Shown here: positions 18,319 through 27,258 of the stretch, in pieces
Numbering within the stretch: position 1 is the first letter of the stretch
Layout: every line of letters begins with the position of its first letter
Source: JAJYKN01 sp035516155
GTDB lineage: Bacteria; Nitrospirota; UBA9217
NCBI GenBank assembly: GCA_035516155.1
Contig: DATJAP010000001.1
Span: forward strand, 191,152 to 255,151
Direction: 5' to 3'
Length of the DNA stretch: 64,000 bases
Notes under the pieces: generated by a model
The model's input: the letters and a program-made list of their open reading frames with translations, nothing else
Database searches by the model: none
What the model was told of the DNA's origin: nothing
Translations under genes and position numbers: made by a program

Positions 18319-19932
18319 ATGAGATACACTCTGATACTGGTGATGCTAATCGCAGTGCTGTTTGCGACGGAGACCAGCGTATGGGCAAACCGCAAGAAGG
18401 ACAACAGGCCGGACGGTGGGTCCTTAAGCTACGGAGAATACGGCAGACCGGCGACGCTTGATCCGATTACAAGCAACGAGATGATCTCACTCCGGCTCAG
18501 CGAGCTTATCTTCAACGGTCTCGTCGGGATCAACGAGAAGCAGGAGATCGTGCCGGAGCTCGCGGAGAAGTGGGACCGGTCCCCGGACGGGCGCACCTAC
18601 ACCTTCTATCTCCGGAAAGACGTGGTCTGGCATCCGAAAGAAGGAGAAGAGCCCAAGCCGTTCACGGCAGATGACGTCGTCTTTACCTACAAGATCATGA
18701 TGCACCCCAAGACGATCACGCCGCTGAAGGTGCGGTATGAATTCATCGAGAGCGTGGAAAAAATTGACGACTACGCTGTCCGATTCACTCTCAAGCGGCC
18801 GGTCCTGAACGCCCTTGCCAAGTTCAGCTTTAAAGTGATACCCCGGCACGGCCCCGACAACGCGTCGTATCTCGCGAGAGACGATCATTTCGTGCAAGAA
18901 CCCATAGGCACCGGCCCCTATCTCTTGAAAAACATCACCGACGAGCGTGAGATCATCCTTACTGCGAATGAGAACTATTTCAAGGGAAGGCCCCACATAG
19001 ACAAGTTTATCGCAAAGCCCTTCGCGGACCAGAACATCATGACCCAGGCGCTCATGTTCAATGCCATCGACATGATCGTGCTGGTCAACTCACGCGACAT
19101 CCCCGAGATACAGGGCGACAAGCGGTTCATCCTCCAACCTTACAACGCCCTCTCCTATTCGTTCTTCGGTTACAATATCAGAAACCCGCTCCTCGCAGAC
19201 AAGCGTGTTCGCAAGGCGTTCACGTACGCGGTGAACCGGCAGGAGATGCTTGACTCGTTCTTCGGCGGGCAAGGGACGGTCATCTCCGGGCCCTTCGCGC
19301 CCGGGAGCTGGGCCTACAACCTTGATGTTCAGCCCCTGCCCTTTGATCCAGAGAAGGCAAAGGCGCTCCTCCAGGAGGCGGGCTTCACGCCCGGCCCCGA
19401 CGGCATTCTACAGAAGGACGGTAAGCGTCTTGCGCTCACGCTCAAGGTCCCCATCGAGAAGGAGAGCGAGGCCGTGAAGCGCGTGGTGCTCGCCTTCAAG
19501 AACTACCTCAAGAACATCGGCGTGGACATCAACGTGGAATTTCAGGAATGGCAGGCATGGAAGGAAGACGTGTTCCTCGAACACGACTTCGACGTCATTT
19601 TCGCGTCCTGGGTATTCGACGACTCCGCCGACATCTCCTCCCTGTTTCATTCCGGAGAAATCGGATCGTGGAAAAACAACTTCGGCGGCTATTCCAATCC
19701 GGAAGTGGACAGCTTGATCAACGAGAGCAAGCTGACGCTCGACTATGAGAAGCGAAGGACCATCAACCGGAAGCTGCACGCAATTTTAGCCGATGAGAAC
19801 CCCTATACCTTTCTCTGGACGCTCACCAATTATACAGCTTACCACAAGAGGCTCCGTCGCGTGGCCATTCATCCTTACAAATTCTTCTCCTATGCGGATG
19901 ACTGGTTCATGGAAGAGAAGGACCAAAAATAG
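18319..19932 (+). CDS. ABC transporter substrate-binding protein, family 5 (peptide/oligopeptide, DppA/OppA-like)
   Basis: The product (537 aa) has a signal peptide ending near VWA and the SBP_bac_5 signature: LDPITSNEMISLRLSELIFN, GLVGINEKQEIVPELAEKW, FTADDVVFTYKIM, GTGPYLLKN, NEDLxx-type NYFKGRPHIDKF and DKRVRKAFTYAVNRQEMLD. It delivers peptides or other small solutes (some members bind nickel, opines or sugars) to the permease pair encoded downstream. GAGGAGG at 18307-18313 lies 5 nt before ATG 18319 and only 2 nt before ATG 18316; the former is preferred. Confidence 0.92.
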   Translation: MRYTLILVMLIAVLFATETSVWANRKKDNRPDGGSLSYGEYGRPATLDPITSNEMISLRLSELIFNGLVGINEKQEIVPELAEKWDRSPDGRTYTFYLRKDVVWHPKEGEEPKPFTADDVVFTYKIMMHPKTITPLKVRYEFIESVEKIDDYAVRFTLKRPVLNALAKFSFKVIPRHGPDNASYLARDDHFVQEPIGTGPYLLKNITDEREIILTANENYFKGRPHIDKFIAKPFADQNIMTQALMFNAIDMIVLVNSRDIPEIQGDKRFILQPYNALSYSFFGYNIRNPLLADKRVRKAFTYAVNRQEMLDSFFGGQGTVISGPFAPGSWAYNLDVQPLPFDPEKAKALLQEAGFTPGPDGILQKDGKRLALTLKVPIEKESEAVKRVVLAFKNYLKNIGVDINVEFQEWQAWKEDVFLEHDFDVIFASWVFDDSADISSLFHSGEIGSWKNNFGGYSNPEVDSLINESKLTLDYEKRRTINRKLHAILADENPYTFLWTLTNYTAYHKRLRRVAIHPYKFFSYADDWFMEEKDQK

Positions 19933-20060
19933 GAGGCGAAAGACAGCCACGACTGTTGTTGACGAAGCCCGTCTCGTCGCTCGGTAACTGCGACGTCTTG
20001 GGAGCACGAATAACCACGAAACCGAAACGGGCATCGTAACCGTTGCTGTTACGTATCATC

Positions 20061-21026
20061 ATGAAATTGTCGGCGGTCAGATCCATAGCCCTGGTCCTGT
20101 CCAGGGAGCTTATTATCACAGCGCTCCTGCTCCTGGGCGTGAGCCTGGTAGTCTTCATCATTCTCTTCTTGTCTCCCGGCGAGCCGTTCAGTGTGCTGCT
20201 CGAAGGACAACTGTCAGCAGCTGCAGCCCGTGCGGGTGTTCGGGAAGCCATGGGAGTCTCAACGTCAGCGTATGCGCAGTATCTGTCCTGGCTCGCTGGC
20301 ATGCTCCAAGGGAATTTCGGCACGTCTGTTCGGACGGGCCTGCCGGTCCTCACCGAAGTGTTGCACGTCGGCGGCAACACCCTCATCCTGACCATCGGGT
20401 CGCTCCTCGTTACCCTCGCGATCGCCGTACCTATTGCGCTCTATTCCGCAGTGCGCGGCATGGACAGCATATCCTGGCCCCTCACCATGTTCTCGTATGT
20501 CGTATCGGCCCTGCCGGTGTTTTGGCTCGGTTATCTCGTCATCTACTTTTTCACCCACAGGCTCGGCCTTTTCCCGCTTGCATTCGGATTTTCAAATGAG
20601 GCGCAACGATTTCGCCGGCTCTACCAGCTTCTGCCGATCCTCGTCCTCGGCGTGGGGAACGGGACGATCAGCGAGGTGATCCGCTTTCTTCGTCAAGAGA
20701 TGGCGGGAGTGATGGCCGAGGACTACATCCGGACCGCGAAGGCCAAGGGAGCATCGGTTTGGAAACATTCCTTTAAGGAAGGCCTGCTCATCCCCGTGAC
20801 GGAGATCGTGGCAAGCAAGATCCCCTTCATCCTGGGCGGCGCCGTCATCGTAGAGCAGGTATTTAACTGGCCGGGCATAGGAAGGATGGCATGGCAGGCG
20901 GCGCAGGACCGGGACTACCCCGTGATTATGGGCATCACGATCATCGCTGCCGTCCTCGTGCGCATGGGCAGTCTTGTTCAAAGCGTGGTGTACGTCGCGG
21001 TGAATCCGAGAGCCTCCAAGGAGTAG
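20061..21026 (+). CDS. ABC transporter permease, DppB/OppB type
   Basis: This 321-residue membrane protein has the first-permease organisation of family 5 importers: an N-terminal helix (LIITALLLLGVSLVVFIILF), a periplasmic loop with SPGEPFSVLLEG, then five more helices. The EAA cytoplasmic loop is read as DYIRTAKAKGASVWKHSFKE. A TTG at 20043 is possible, but ATG 20061 fits the usual N-terminal length. The ribosome-binding site is weak. Gene order binding protein, DppB, unknown, DppC, DppD, DppF is kept except for the insertion at 21037. Confidence 0.92.
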   Translation: MKLSAVRSIALVLSRELIITALLLLGVSLVVFIILFLSPGEPFSVLLEGQLSAAAARAGVREAMGVSTSAYAQYLSWLAGMLQGNFGTSVRTGLPVLTEVLHVGGNTLILTIGSLLVTLAIAVPIALYSAVRGMDSISWPLTMFSYVVSALPVFWLGYLVIYFFTHRLGLFPLAFGFSNEAQRFRRLYQLLPILVLGVGNGTISEVIRFLRQEMAGVMAEDYIRTAKAKGASVWKHSFKEGLLIPVTEIVASKIPFILGGAVIVEQVFNWPGIGRMAWQAAQDRDYPVIMGITIIAAVLVRMGSLVQSVVYVAVNPRASKE

Positions 21027-21036
21027 GGAGCGTTTT

Positions 21037-21996
21037 ATGGAAAAGGTCTGGGTAATAGAAGATCCTGATGAGCGTCCCAGAGTCCGGGAAACGAAGCCCG
21101 TCAGGAAAGAAAAAAACCTCCACGCCGGAAAGAGTCCTGCCGTTGCCTATTCGCTTTCGATGTTCTTCTGGGGCGCAGGGCAACTGTACAATCATCGGCG
21201 CGGGAAGGGCGCTGCGTTCATGGTTCTGATGTTCCTCGCAGGGTCCGGCACGCTTCTCGCCCTGTTCTACCGGAACGGCTTGCTTTCGTTCCTGGCTGTC
21301 CTCGGGATATCCCGTACAAACTCATTCCTGCTCGCCGAAGCCATGCTCCTGGGTATTTTGATTTTTTGGACCTACAATGCCGGCGACGCCTATCACCAGG
21401 CAAGGAAGGAACAGAAAACCCCTTTTACCGGTGTCTCCAGCCGTTTGTATCCCGCTCTCTGCTCCCTGCTGGTCCCAGGCTGGGGACAGTTCTTGAATGG
21501 CCAGCCGATCAAAGGAAGCGTCTTCACGGGATTTTCGGTCATCGGTCTCTTTTCGATCATAACTCTTCCTCTGGCCTACTTGGCCTGGCCTTCTCTTGAG
21601 CCTTCGGACACCCGGGCCATGGTCGAAGTGATTTTTGCTGGTACAATTTTATTTACCCCCGTCATCCCCTTCCTCTGGATCATCAGCGCTTATGATGCGT
21701 TTCGGATAAGCTTCGATGACTATCGGAAGGAGCCGCTCTGGGAGCGGATGAAGGCTGCCAACAACCGCCGCCGCGTTCAGGGGTGGGTGCGGGGTGTCTT
21801 CCCGCAGATCAAGGGGACCATCGCACTCGGCCTGTACCTGGCGCTTTGCGTGATGACAGTTCGTGATTATTTCCCCGCAAGCTACTACCAGGAGGTGCTG
21901 GCGTCGGCCAGCTTGCTCATGAAGAAACGCGGGATGACACTGCTGCCCGAACTCATCGACAGGCTGCAGGCGTTGGTAATGATGGTTGGAAGATGA
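21037..21996 (+). CDS. Polytopic membrane protein inserted between the two permease genes
   Basis: This 319-residue protein has a charged N-terminal 35 residues, then about eight hydrophobic segments. Two similar halves each carry a small-loop motif of the TM2/DUF5683-like sort: FFWGAGQLYNHRRGKG near residue 44 and LVPGWGQFLNGQPIKG near 143. It is not recognised beyond that. It starts 10 nt after the DppB-like stop and is followed by the DppC-like gene, so it is co-transcribed. A membrane protein at this place is atypical for dpp/opp operons and may be an accessory subunit; that is inference. Confidence 0.75.
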   Translation: MEKVWVIEDPDERPRVRETKPVRKEKNLHAGKSPAVAYSLSMFFWGAGQLYNHRRGKGAAFMVLMFLAGSGTLLALFYRNGLLSFLAVLGISRTNSFLLAEAMLLGILIFWTYNAGDAYHQARKEQKTPFTGVSSRLYPALCSLLVPGWGQFLNGQPIKGSVFTGFSVIGLFSIITLPLAYLAWPSLEPSDTRAMVEVIFAGTILFTPVIPFLWIISAYDAFRISFDDYRKEPLWERMKAANNRRRVQGWVRGVFPQIKGTIALGLYLALCVMTVRDYFPASYYQEVLASASLLMKKRGMTLLPELIDRLQALVMMVGR

Positions 21997-22080
21997 AGTG
22001 CACGTGCTGCCTCAATCCGGCAATGCGGTCCAGTTACCATGCATTGATAAACAACATCTTGCTACGGGGCCTTGTATCCA

Positions 22081-22974
22081 ATGAAAACCTACACCCAAAT
22101 ATCCGGTGAGATTGGTGACTTCTCGGACTTGCCGTTCTGGAAAAAAGCGGACATCGCTGACCTCGTGTATGTGGGCTACGGGCTTTTGATCGTCACGCTT
22201 GTAGTGGCGTCGTACCTCCTCGGCGCGTTCCACCTCCTCCCGCGAGACCCCCAGGACATCGATCTTGACCTGATGCTGGCGGACCCGGGCACGCCCGGCC
22301 ATATCCTCGGCACAGACTTCATAGGCCGCGACATGCTCTCTCGGCTCATTGTGGGCATCCAGGCCTATTTCCTCCCGGGGCTGCTCGCAATCTTCATCGC
22401 GCTAACTATCGGAATGGTGTTCGGTGTGATTCTCGGATATCGCGGTGGAAAGTTCGGTACTGGGATCACCTATTTCATGAACCTCGTGGACTCTTTCCCG
22501 CGGCTGGTGCTCATCCTGCTCGTGATTGCGGCGTTTAAGCCCGACATTTACTACATCATGATCGTCGTGGGGTTCACGAACGTGCCGGTTGTGGCAAGGC
22601 TTATCAAGAGCAAGATTCTGTTTCTGAAGGAGAAAAACTTTATTGAGGCCGATACTGCGCTCGGCCTGCCGACGAGAACGATCATCCTGAAGCACATCCT
22701 GTGGAACAATTGCCGCTCGCCCCTCATCATTCAAGCTACGCTCGGCATGGCAGAAGCGATCCTCATGGAGACCTCGCTTTCCTACCTCGGCTTCGGCGTG
22801 CAGGAACCCGCACCGTCGTGGGGCAACATGGTGCAGTCAGGCGCCAATTATTTCCTGCAGGGCAAGTTCTGGCCATCAACCGCGCCCGCGCTTGCGATCC
22901 TCTTTACGATCCTCGGGTTCCATCTGCTCGGAGACGGTCTGAACAACATTCTCGAAGGCAAGAGGAACGCATGA
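22081..22974 (+). CDS. ABC transporter permease, DppC/OppC type
   Basis: The product (297 aa) shows the DppC hallmark HILGTDFIGRDMLSRLIVGI after the first helix, then helices and the EAA loop FIEADTALGLPTRTIILKHI, followed by MAEAILMETSLSYLGFGVQE and PAPSWGNM, diagnostic of the second permease of family 5 importers. ATG 22081 is preferred to TTG 22072. Its stop overlaps the start of the next ATPase gene by 4 nt (ATGA), showing translational coupling. Confidence 0.95.
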   Translation: MKTYTQISGEIGDFSDLPFWKKADIADLVYVGYGLLIVTLVVASYLLGAFHLLPRDPQDIDLDLMLADPGTPGHILGTDFIGRDMLSRLIVGIQAYFLPGLLAIFIALTIGMVFGVILGYRGGKFGTGITYFMNLVDSFPRLVLILLVIAAFKPDIYYIMIVVGFTNVPVVARLIKSKILFLKEKNFIEADTALGLPTRTIILKHILWNNCRSPLIIQATLGMAEAILMETSLSYLGFGVQEPAPSWGNMVQSGANYFLQGKFWPSTAPALAILFTILGFHLLGDGLNNILEGKRNA

Positions 22975-24077
22975 CAAGGATGGCGGCGCCGCTGCTCACG
23001 ATAGAGAACCTCCGGACCTATTTCTACTCCAAAAGCAAGCAGGCATTTATCCGATCCGTAGACGATGTGAACATTGAGATCGCGAAGGGCGAGACGCTCG
23101 GTGTCGTGGGCGAAAGCGGCAGCGGCAAGAGTGTGACCGCGCTGTCGGTCATGGGCCTGGTGAGCGCCGGACCGGGCGTCATCAGCGGAAAAATCGGATT
23201 TACAGCCGAGAGGGCTCAAATAAATCTGCTCCAGGATATTGACAAGTATGTGAAAATCACCAGAGACGGCGGTAAAATCATGAACGTGCAAAAGGACATC
23301 GTCGGATGGGGCAAAAATATCGATCATGTGATGAGCGACGTGCGCGGAAAGGAAATCGCCATGATCTTTCAGAACCCCCAATCATCTTTTAACCCGTTCA
23401 CTACCGTCGGCAAACAGATCACCGAGGCTATCCTGCTGCATACGGGCGCAAAGAATGCTCCGGAAGCGCGGGAACGGGCTGTCTCGTGGCTTGACCGCGT
23501 GAAGATCGATTCTCCGCGGCTCCGGTTCGACAGTCATCCATTTGATCTTTCGGGCGGCATGTGTCAGCGAGCCATGATCGCCATGGCGCTTGCCTCCGAA
23601 CCATCGCTGTTGATCGCTGATGAACCGACCACGGGGCTTGATGCCACGATCCAGTCGACGATCGTGGATCTGCTGGCGGAACTCAAGGCCGAACTCGGCA
23701 TCACAACCATGCTCATCAGCCATGACATCAGCATTATCTCACGGCTTTCGGACAGCGTTGCCGTGATGTACGGCGGGACCATCGTGGAGTACGGGCCCGC
23801 AGCGGACATCCTCGTTTCAGGGTTTGCATCCAAGCACCCCTATACCGCCGCCCTCCTTGCATCCATCCCGAGCGCCCAAAACATCACCGAGAAGGGCTAT
23901 CTCCAGCCCATTGAGGGAGATGTGCTCGATACCATCAACATTCCCGAAGGATGCCGGTTCTTCTCACGATGCAACCGCATGACCGGCGCAGTGCGGGAGA
24001 AATGCGAGCGGAAGGAACCGGACCTCCGCGAGATCGGCCAGAAACACCAGGTGCGCTGCTGGCTGTATTTTGATTGA
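22971..24077 (+). CDS. ABC transporter ATP-binding protein, DppD/OppD type
   Basis: The 368-residue ATPase has Walker A GESGSGKS, Q-loop MIFQNPQSSFNPFTTVGKQI, signature DLSGGMCQRAMIAMALASEP, Walker B LLIADEPTTGLD and the H-loop LISHDISI. The C-terminal oligopeptide-transporter extension has a cysteine motif (CRFFSRCNR...CERKEPDL), which can hold an iron-sulfur cluster in this family. Between Walker A and the Q-loop it has an insertion of about 40 residues (around residues 70-115) that is longer than usual. The start overlaps the permease stop. Confidence 0.95.
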   Translation: MTRMAAPLLTIENLRTYFYSKSKQAFIRSVDDVNIEIAKGETLGVVGESGSGKSVTALSVMGLVSAGPGVISGKIGFTAERAQINLLQDIDKYVKITRDGGKIMNVQKDIVGWGKNIDHVMSDVRGKEIAMIFQNPQSSFNPFTTVGKQITEAILLHTGAKNAPEARERAVSWLDRVKIDSPRLRFDSHPFDLSGGMCQRAMIAMALASEPSLLIADEPTTGLDATIQSTIVDLLAELKAELGITTMLISHDISIISRLSDSVAVMYGGTIVEYGPAADILVSGFASKHPYTAALLASIPSAQNITEKGYLQPIEGDVLDTINIPEGCRFFSRCNRMTGAVREKCERKEPDLREIGQKHQVRCWLYFD

Positions 24078-24219
24078 ACTCTGAAAACATTTTTTGCCAC
24101 TGAGACACATGGCATACAAAGAGCGAAAGCCGCAAAGGCCGCCACGCCTGAAGAAGGTTTAAAACCTTGCCGTAAATGATGCCCTTTATGTCTCAGTGCT
24201 GCTGTGGGTAAATTTATCA

Positions 24220-25224
24220 ATGGCAAAAACAATTCTCGAAGTCATCGATCTCAAAAAACACTTTGTGCACCGGAAGGGGCTTCTCTCCGCCTTCAAGGAG
24301 CGGCAGTTCATTCCTGCAGTCGATGGGGCAAGTTTTTACCTCAAGGAGAACGAGACCATGGGGCTAGTCGGCGAGTCCGGGTGCGGTAAGACAACCATCG
24401 GCAGGACCATTTTACGGCTCGAACGTCTTACCTCCGGCAGGATCATCTTTGAAGGAAAAGATATCACGAGTGTTCCGACGGAAGAGCTCAGGAATCTCCG
24501 GGGCCGGATGCAAATGATCTTCCAGGACCCGGACGCGGCGCTGAATCCTAAGATGCGTATCCGCGATATCCTCAAAGAGGCGATCACCGTCCACCACAGG
24601 CGGCACGATGTTGACGTGGAGAGACGCATCAGCGAGCTGTTGGAGCAAGTGAGCATCAAAAAGAGCAAACTCTCGAACTTCCCTCACGAGCTCTCCGGCG
24701 GCGAAAAACGGAGGGTGGGCATTGCGCGTGTGCTTTCCGTGGGCGCGCAGTTCATCGTAGCCGATGAGCCCACAAGCGCGCTCGACGTTTCCATCCAGGC
24801 CCAGGTCGTGAACCTGCTTCGGGACCTGCAGAAGCAACTCGGCCTTTCTTATCTTTTTATCTCACATGACCTGCGAGTCGTGGAGCTTATCAGCCACAAG
24901 GTGGCGGTGATGTATCTAGGCAAGATCGTAGAGATAGGACTTGCCGGCCGCATTGCACACCGGGCGCGTCATCCCTACACCCACATCCTCTGGTCGGCCC
25001 TCGTTGACAGACAGAACAAAGAAGTTGCCATGGGTACGACCGTTCCTGCCGGCCGCCGGGGTGTGTTTGATTTCGAGTGGCCAATCGCCGGCTGCCGCTT
25101 CGCCCCCCGCTGCCCTGTCTACGAGTCCAGAGGGAGGCCGCTGATCTGCACCGACCCGGCTACCGAGCCGCAACTTAAGGACATCGGCGACGTTCACCAT
25201 GTTGCGTGTCATTTCCCCTTGTAA
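24220..25224 (+). CDS. ABC transporter ATP-binding protein, DppF/OppF type
   Basis: The product (334 aa) has Walker A GESGCGKT, Q-loop MIFQDPDAALNPKM, signature HELSGGEKRRVGIARVLSVG, Walker B FIVADEPTSALDVSIQAQV, and H-loop FISHDLRV. The C-terminal family extension contains CRFAPRCPVYE. It pairs with the DppD-like ATPase to energise the importer. A 142-bp gap before it contains an imperfect inverted repeat around CACTGAGAC/GTCTCAGTG, which may mark an old insertion between the two ATPase genes. Start chosen at MAKTILEVIDL. Confidence 0.95.
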   Translation: MAKTILEVIDLKKHFVHRKGLLSAFKERQFIPAVDGASFYLKENETMGLVGESGCGKTTIGRTILRLERLTSGRIIFEGKDITSVPTEELRNLRGRMQMIFQDPDAALNPKMRIRDILKEAITVHHRRHDVDVERRISELLEQVSIKKSKLSNFPHELSGGEKRRVGIARVLSVGAQFIVADEPTSALDVSIQAQVVNLLRDLQKQLGLSYLFISHDLRVVELISHKVAVMYLGKIVEIGLAGRIAHRARHPYTHILWSALVDRQNKEVAMGTTVPAGRRGVFDFEWPIAGCRFAPRCPVYESRGRPLICTDPATEPQLKDIGDVHHVACHFPL

Positions 25225-25430
25225 TGTCCCGGCGGGGGACCTCGGGCCGCAGCTTGTAACTTCGAAAGACCTTCTCAGGACTGAGCTCCGGCAGACGTCG
25301 ACCTTGGCATCTTGATCGTTACGCTGCCTTCACAATATAATGAAGGACATTCTAACAAGAGATACGAGCACCAAATGACGTGGTGATGTGACCTCAGGAG
25401 GTCCTTCGGGAACTAGTCTTCCTGACACGT

Positions 25431-25458
25431 AAAAAAACCCGTTCCAGGAGCGAACGGG
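25431..25458 (-). terminator. Intrinsic terminator of the bactofilin gene
   Basis: CCCGTTC (25438-25444) pairs with GAACGGG (25452-25458). On the minus strand the stem is followed by seven T residues (the A-run at 25431-25437). Confidence 0.8.
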
Positions 25459-25509
25459 CTTTCGTTCGGTAAAGCTCGAGGCATCACAATGCCTTGGCTG
25501 CTCATGCTC

Positions 25510-26088
25510 CTAAGACGCGAAGAAACCTTTCTTCGGCTTCGGCTCCTCTTTTCGTTCGGGTTTTCGTTCCGGCCCGGACATCCGTTCTGCTTCGGCACGA
25601 GTGACTTTGCCTTCCATTTTCGCTCCCTTTTGAATGCAGAGCGTCTCCCTGTACAAAATCTCTCCCTTGCCTCGCGCGCTGGCCCCGAGCTCCACCTCGT
25701 TGCTCTCAAGGCTGCCTGTGAACTCGCCGTTGATGTGTATTTTGTCCTTTGCCTGAATCTTGCCGCCGAGAAACTTGCCGGTTACCTTCACGTATCCTCC
25801 AGCGCCGATATTCCCACCGCTCATTTCTCCTTCGACCTCGACGCTGCCGCCCTTGGCATCGATGTTCCCCTTGCAAGTGCCTTTGATGAAGATGCTTGCA
25901 TTGCTCTCGGCGGTGATATTCCCCTCGAGGTCGCCATTCATCTGCAGGTCCTGGCTGACGACCATGTTGCCGGTAACCTTGCTCCCCTTGCATATCATGT
26001 TCGTTCCCTGCTCGGCGCTTTTAACTGCACTTGCCACGGTATTTTTCTCGGCTACCTTGACCTCGATCATCTCTTCCTGTTTTATCAT
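25510..26088 (-). CDS. Bactofilin family (polymer-forming cytoskeletal) protein
   Basis: The 192-residue protein has an N-terminal tail, a right-handed beta-helix core made of short Gly-rich turns (SKVTGNMVVSQDLQMNGDLE, GNITAESNASIFIKGTCKGN, GGSVEVEGEMSGGNIGAGGY and so on), and a charged, Pro/Lys/Glu-rich C-terminal tail. This is the DUF583/bactofilin layout. Members polymerise without nucleotides, organising envelope processes. A GGAGGG site lies 7 nt before the ATG. It has its own terminator and is probably monocistronic. Confidence 0.88.
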   Translation of the reverse strand: MIKQEEMIEVKVAEKNTVASAVKSAEQGTNMICKGSKVTGNMVVSQDLQMNGDLEGNITAESNASIFIKGTCKGNIDAKGGSVEVEGEMSGGNIGAGGYVKVTGKFLGGKIQAKDKIHINGEFTGSLESNEVELGASARGKGEILYRETLCIQKGAKMEGKVTRAEAERMSGPERKPERKEEPKPKKGFFAS

Positions 26089-26100
26089 CTTTTACCCTCC

Positions 26101-26390
26101 GATACCCGTATTCGACCCGGACGGCGATTCCGCCGCCATATCATGCAAGCCTGCGTCCTTCAGAGAAGGATCCTTCCTGCTCTTCCAAGTCAATAGTATC
26201 GGATGGAGAGATAATATTCTGTGATCAGTATCACCTTGCGAATCCTCTTAAATTCGGGCTCTATGTTATATCCCTGTATCGAAAACAATCGCGAGAAGGA
26301 TCCCGAGTGGCCTCTTGCCTCCCTCTGCCTGGAGATATAGTTTCTCCTTCCCCGTATGGGCTTGTACGTCTTGGCTCGTAGCACTTGTGC
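26101..26390. other. Intergenic region upstream of the bactofilin gene
   Basis: No recognisable gene was seen. The palindrome AGCACTTGTGCT lies at about 26380-26391, next to the stop of the small frame described at 26391-26543. Confidence 0.4.
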
Positions 26391-26543
26391 TCAATGCTCA
26401 AGATACTCCTGCGCCCCCTTTCCTGTCGCCTCTATGCTCTGAAGGGCCAGGCCGTCTACGAGCTGCGCCGCTATCGGTGCAACGGTGAGAAAGACACCCT
26501 CTCTGACAGGACGGCGATAGACCTGCACGGCGTCAAAACCCAA
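26391..26543 (-). CDS. Possible small protein downstream of the anchored hypothetical
   Basis: A minus-strand frame of about 50 codons (earliest plausible start TTG 26543, otherwise an internal GTG) reads GFDAVQVYRRPVREGVFLTV, then APIAAQLVDGLALQSIEATG and ends QEYLEH. The composition is protein-like (balanced hydrophobic and charged residues) and it starts 23 bp after the upstream stop at 26566. No family is recognised and no good ribosome-binding site is seen. It could be an internal or C-terminal remnant of a frameshifted gene. Confidence 0.25.
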   Translation of the reverse strand: MGFDAVQVYRRPVREGVFLTVAPIAAQLVDGLALQSIEATGKGAQEYLEH

Positions 26544-26565
26544 AGTGATGAACTCATCGCCGGAC

Positions 26566-27066
26566 CTAGTTTGCGGATTGCATTTCTATTGCAGGATCAA
26601 GCTGTATACGGACAACGATTTTTCTGTCCTTCATCGAGTACCTGACATCGAGGATGTCGTCCTTCCCGAACGTTACGACCGGATAGAGCGGCCTCAGTTC
26701 GAACCCGATCTCCGCACCGGAAGGGCTCAGGACCCTGTGCAACCGAGACCGTTCGGACTGGATATTGCGACGGACGAACCGCTCCGCTTCCTGCAGCGCC
26801 TGCGACGCATTCAGCCCGGCCTGGACTGTGTATGAGAAGTCAGGCGCATAGATCTCGAACGAGTATGGGTCTCCCTCCTTGTCGAGAATGGCGATATTGG
26901 CCAAGTTATTCAAGGAGTCCGAGCCGTACAGGAGGAGCGTAAATTTACCCTGCACTTCGGCAGGGTTTGCCGCTTCGGTCTTCAAGTTACTGCCCCCCGA
27001 AAGTGCGATAAGACCTATTATGATCAGCAGGCCAATAACTGCGATAAAAAAAAGGTTCACTGACAT
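26566..27066 (-). CDS. Hypothetical protein with N-terminal membrane anchor
   Basis: The 166-residue product has a single N-terminal hydrophobic helix (MSVNLFFIAVIGLLIIIGLI), and a soluble mixed alpha/beta domain outside it (FTLLLYGSDSLNNLANIAIL, FEIYAPDFSYTVQAGLNASQ, ...YSMKDRKIVVRI). No known family was recognised. A GGGGGA site precedes the ATG. It lies 190 bp downstream of the ChaN-like gene on the same strand. Confidence 0.65.
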   Translation of the reverse strand: MSVNLFFIAVIGLLIIIGLIALSGGSNLKTEAANPAEVQGKFTLLLYGSDSLNNLANIAILDKEGDPYSFEIYAPDFSYTVQAGLNASQALQEAERFVRRNIQSERSRLHRVLSPSGAEIGFELRPLYPVVTFGKDDILDVRYSMKDRKIVVRIQLDPAIEMQSAN

Positions 27067-27258
27067 TTTCCCCCAGGATCCTGCTTGAAATGGCTTGTGA
27101 AAATTCGTATGCAGCCCGTATCATCAGCATCAACGGCAGTCCAGGTGATGACGGCTTTAGGAAGGCGTTGCATGAATCATGACAGATTCACGACGGATAT
27201 TGGAGCACTCTTACCTCGGTTACAAGCGCCTTGTGATCCAGGCCCCTCCCCCCGCTGT

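Noticed and set aside
24078..24219. Inverted CACTGAGAC/GTCTCAGTG around the gap between the ATPase genes as a regulatory site
   Set aside because: The arms are imperfect, widely spaced and low in information; no terminator or promoter shape was found.
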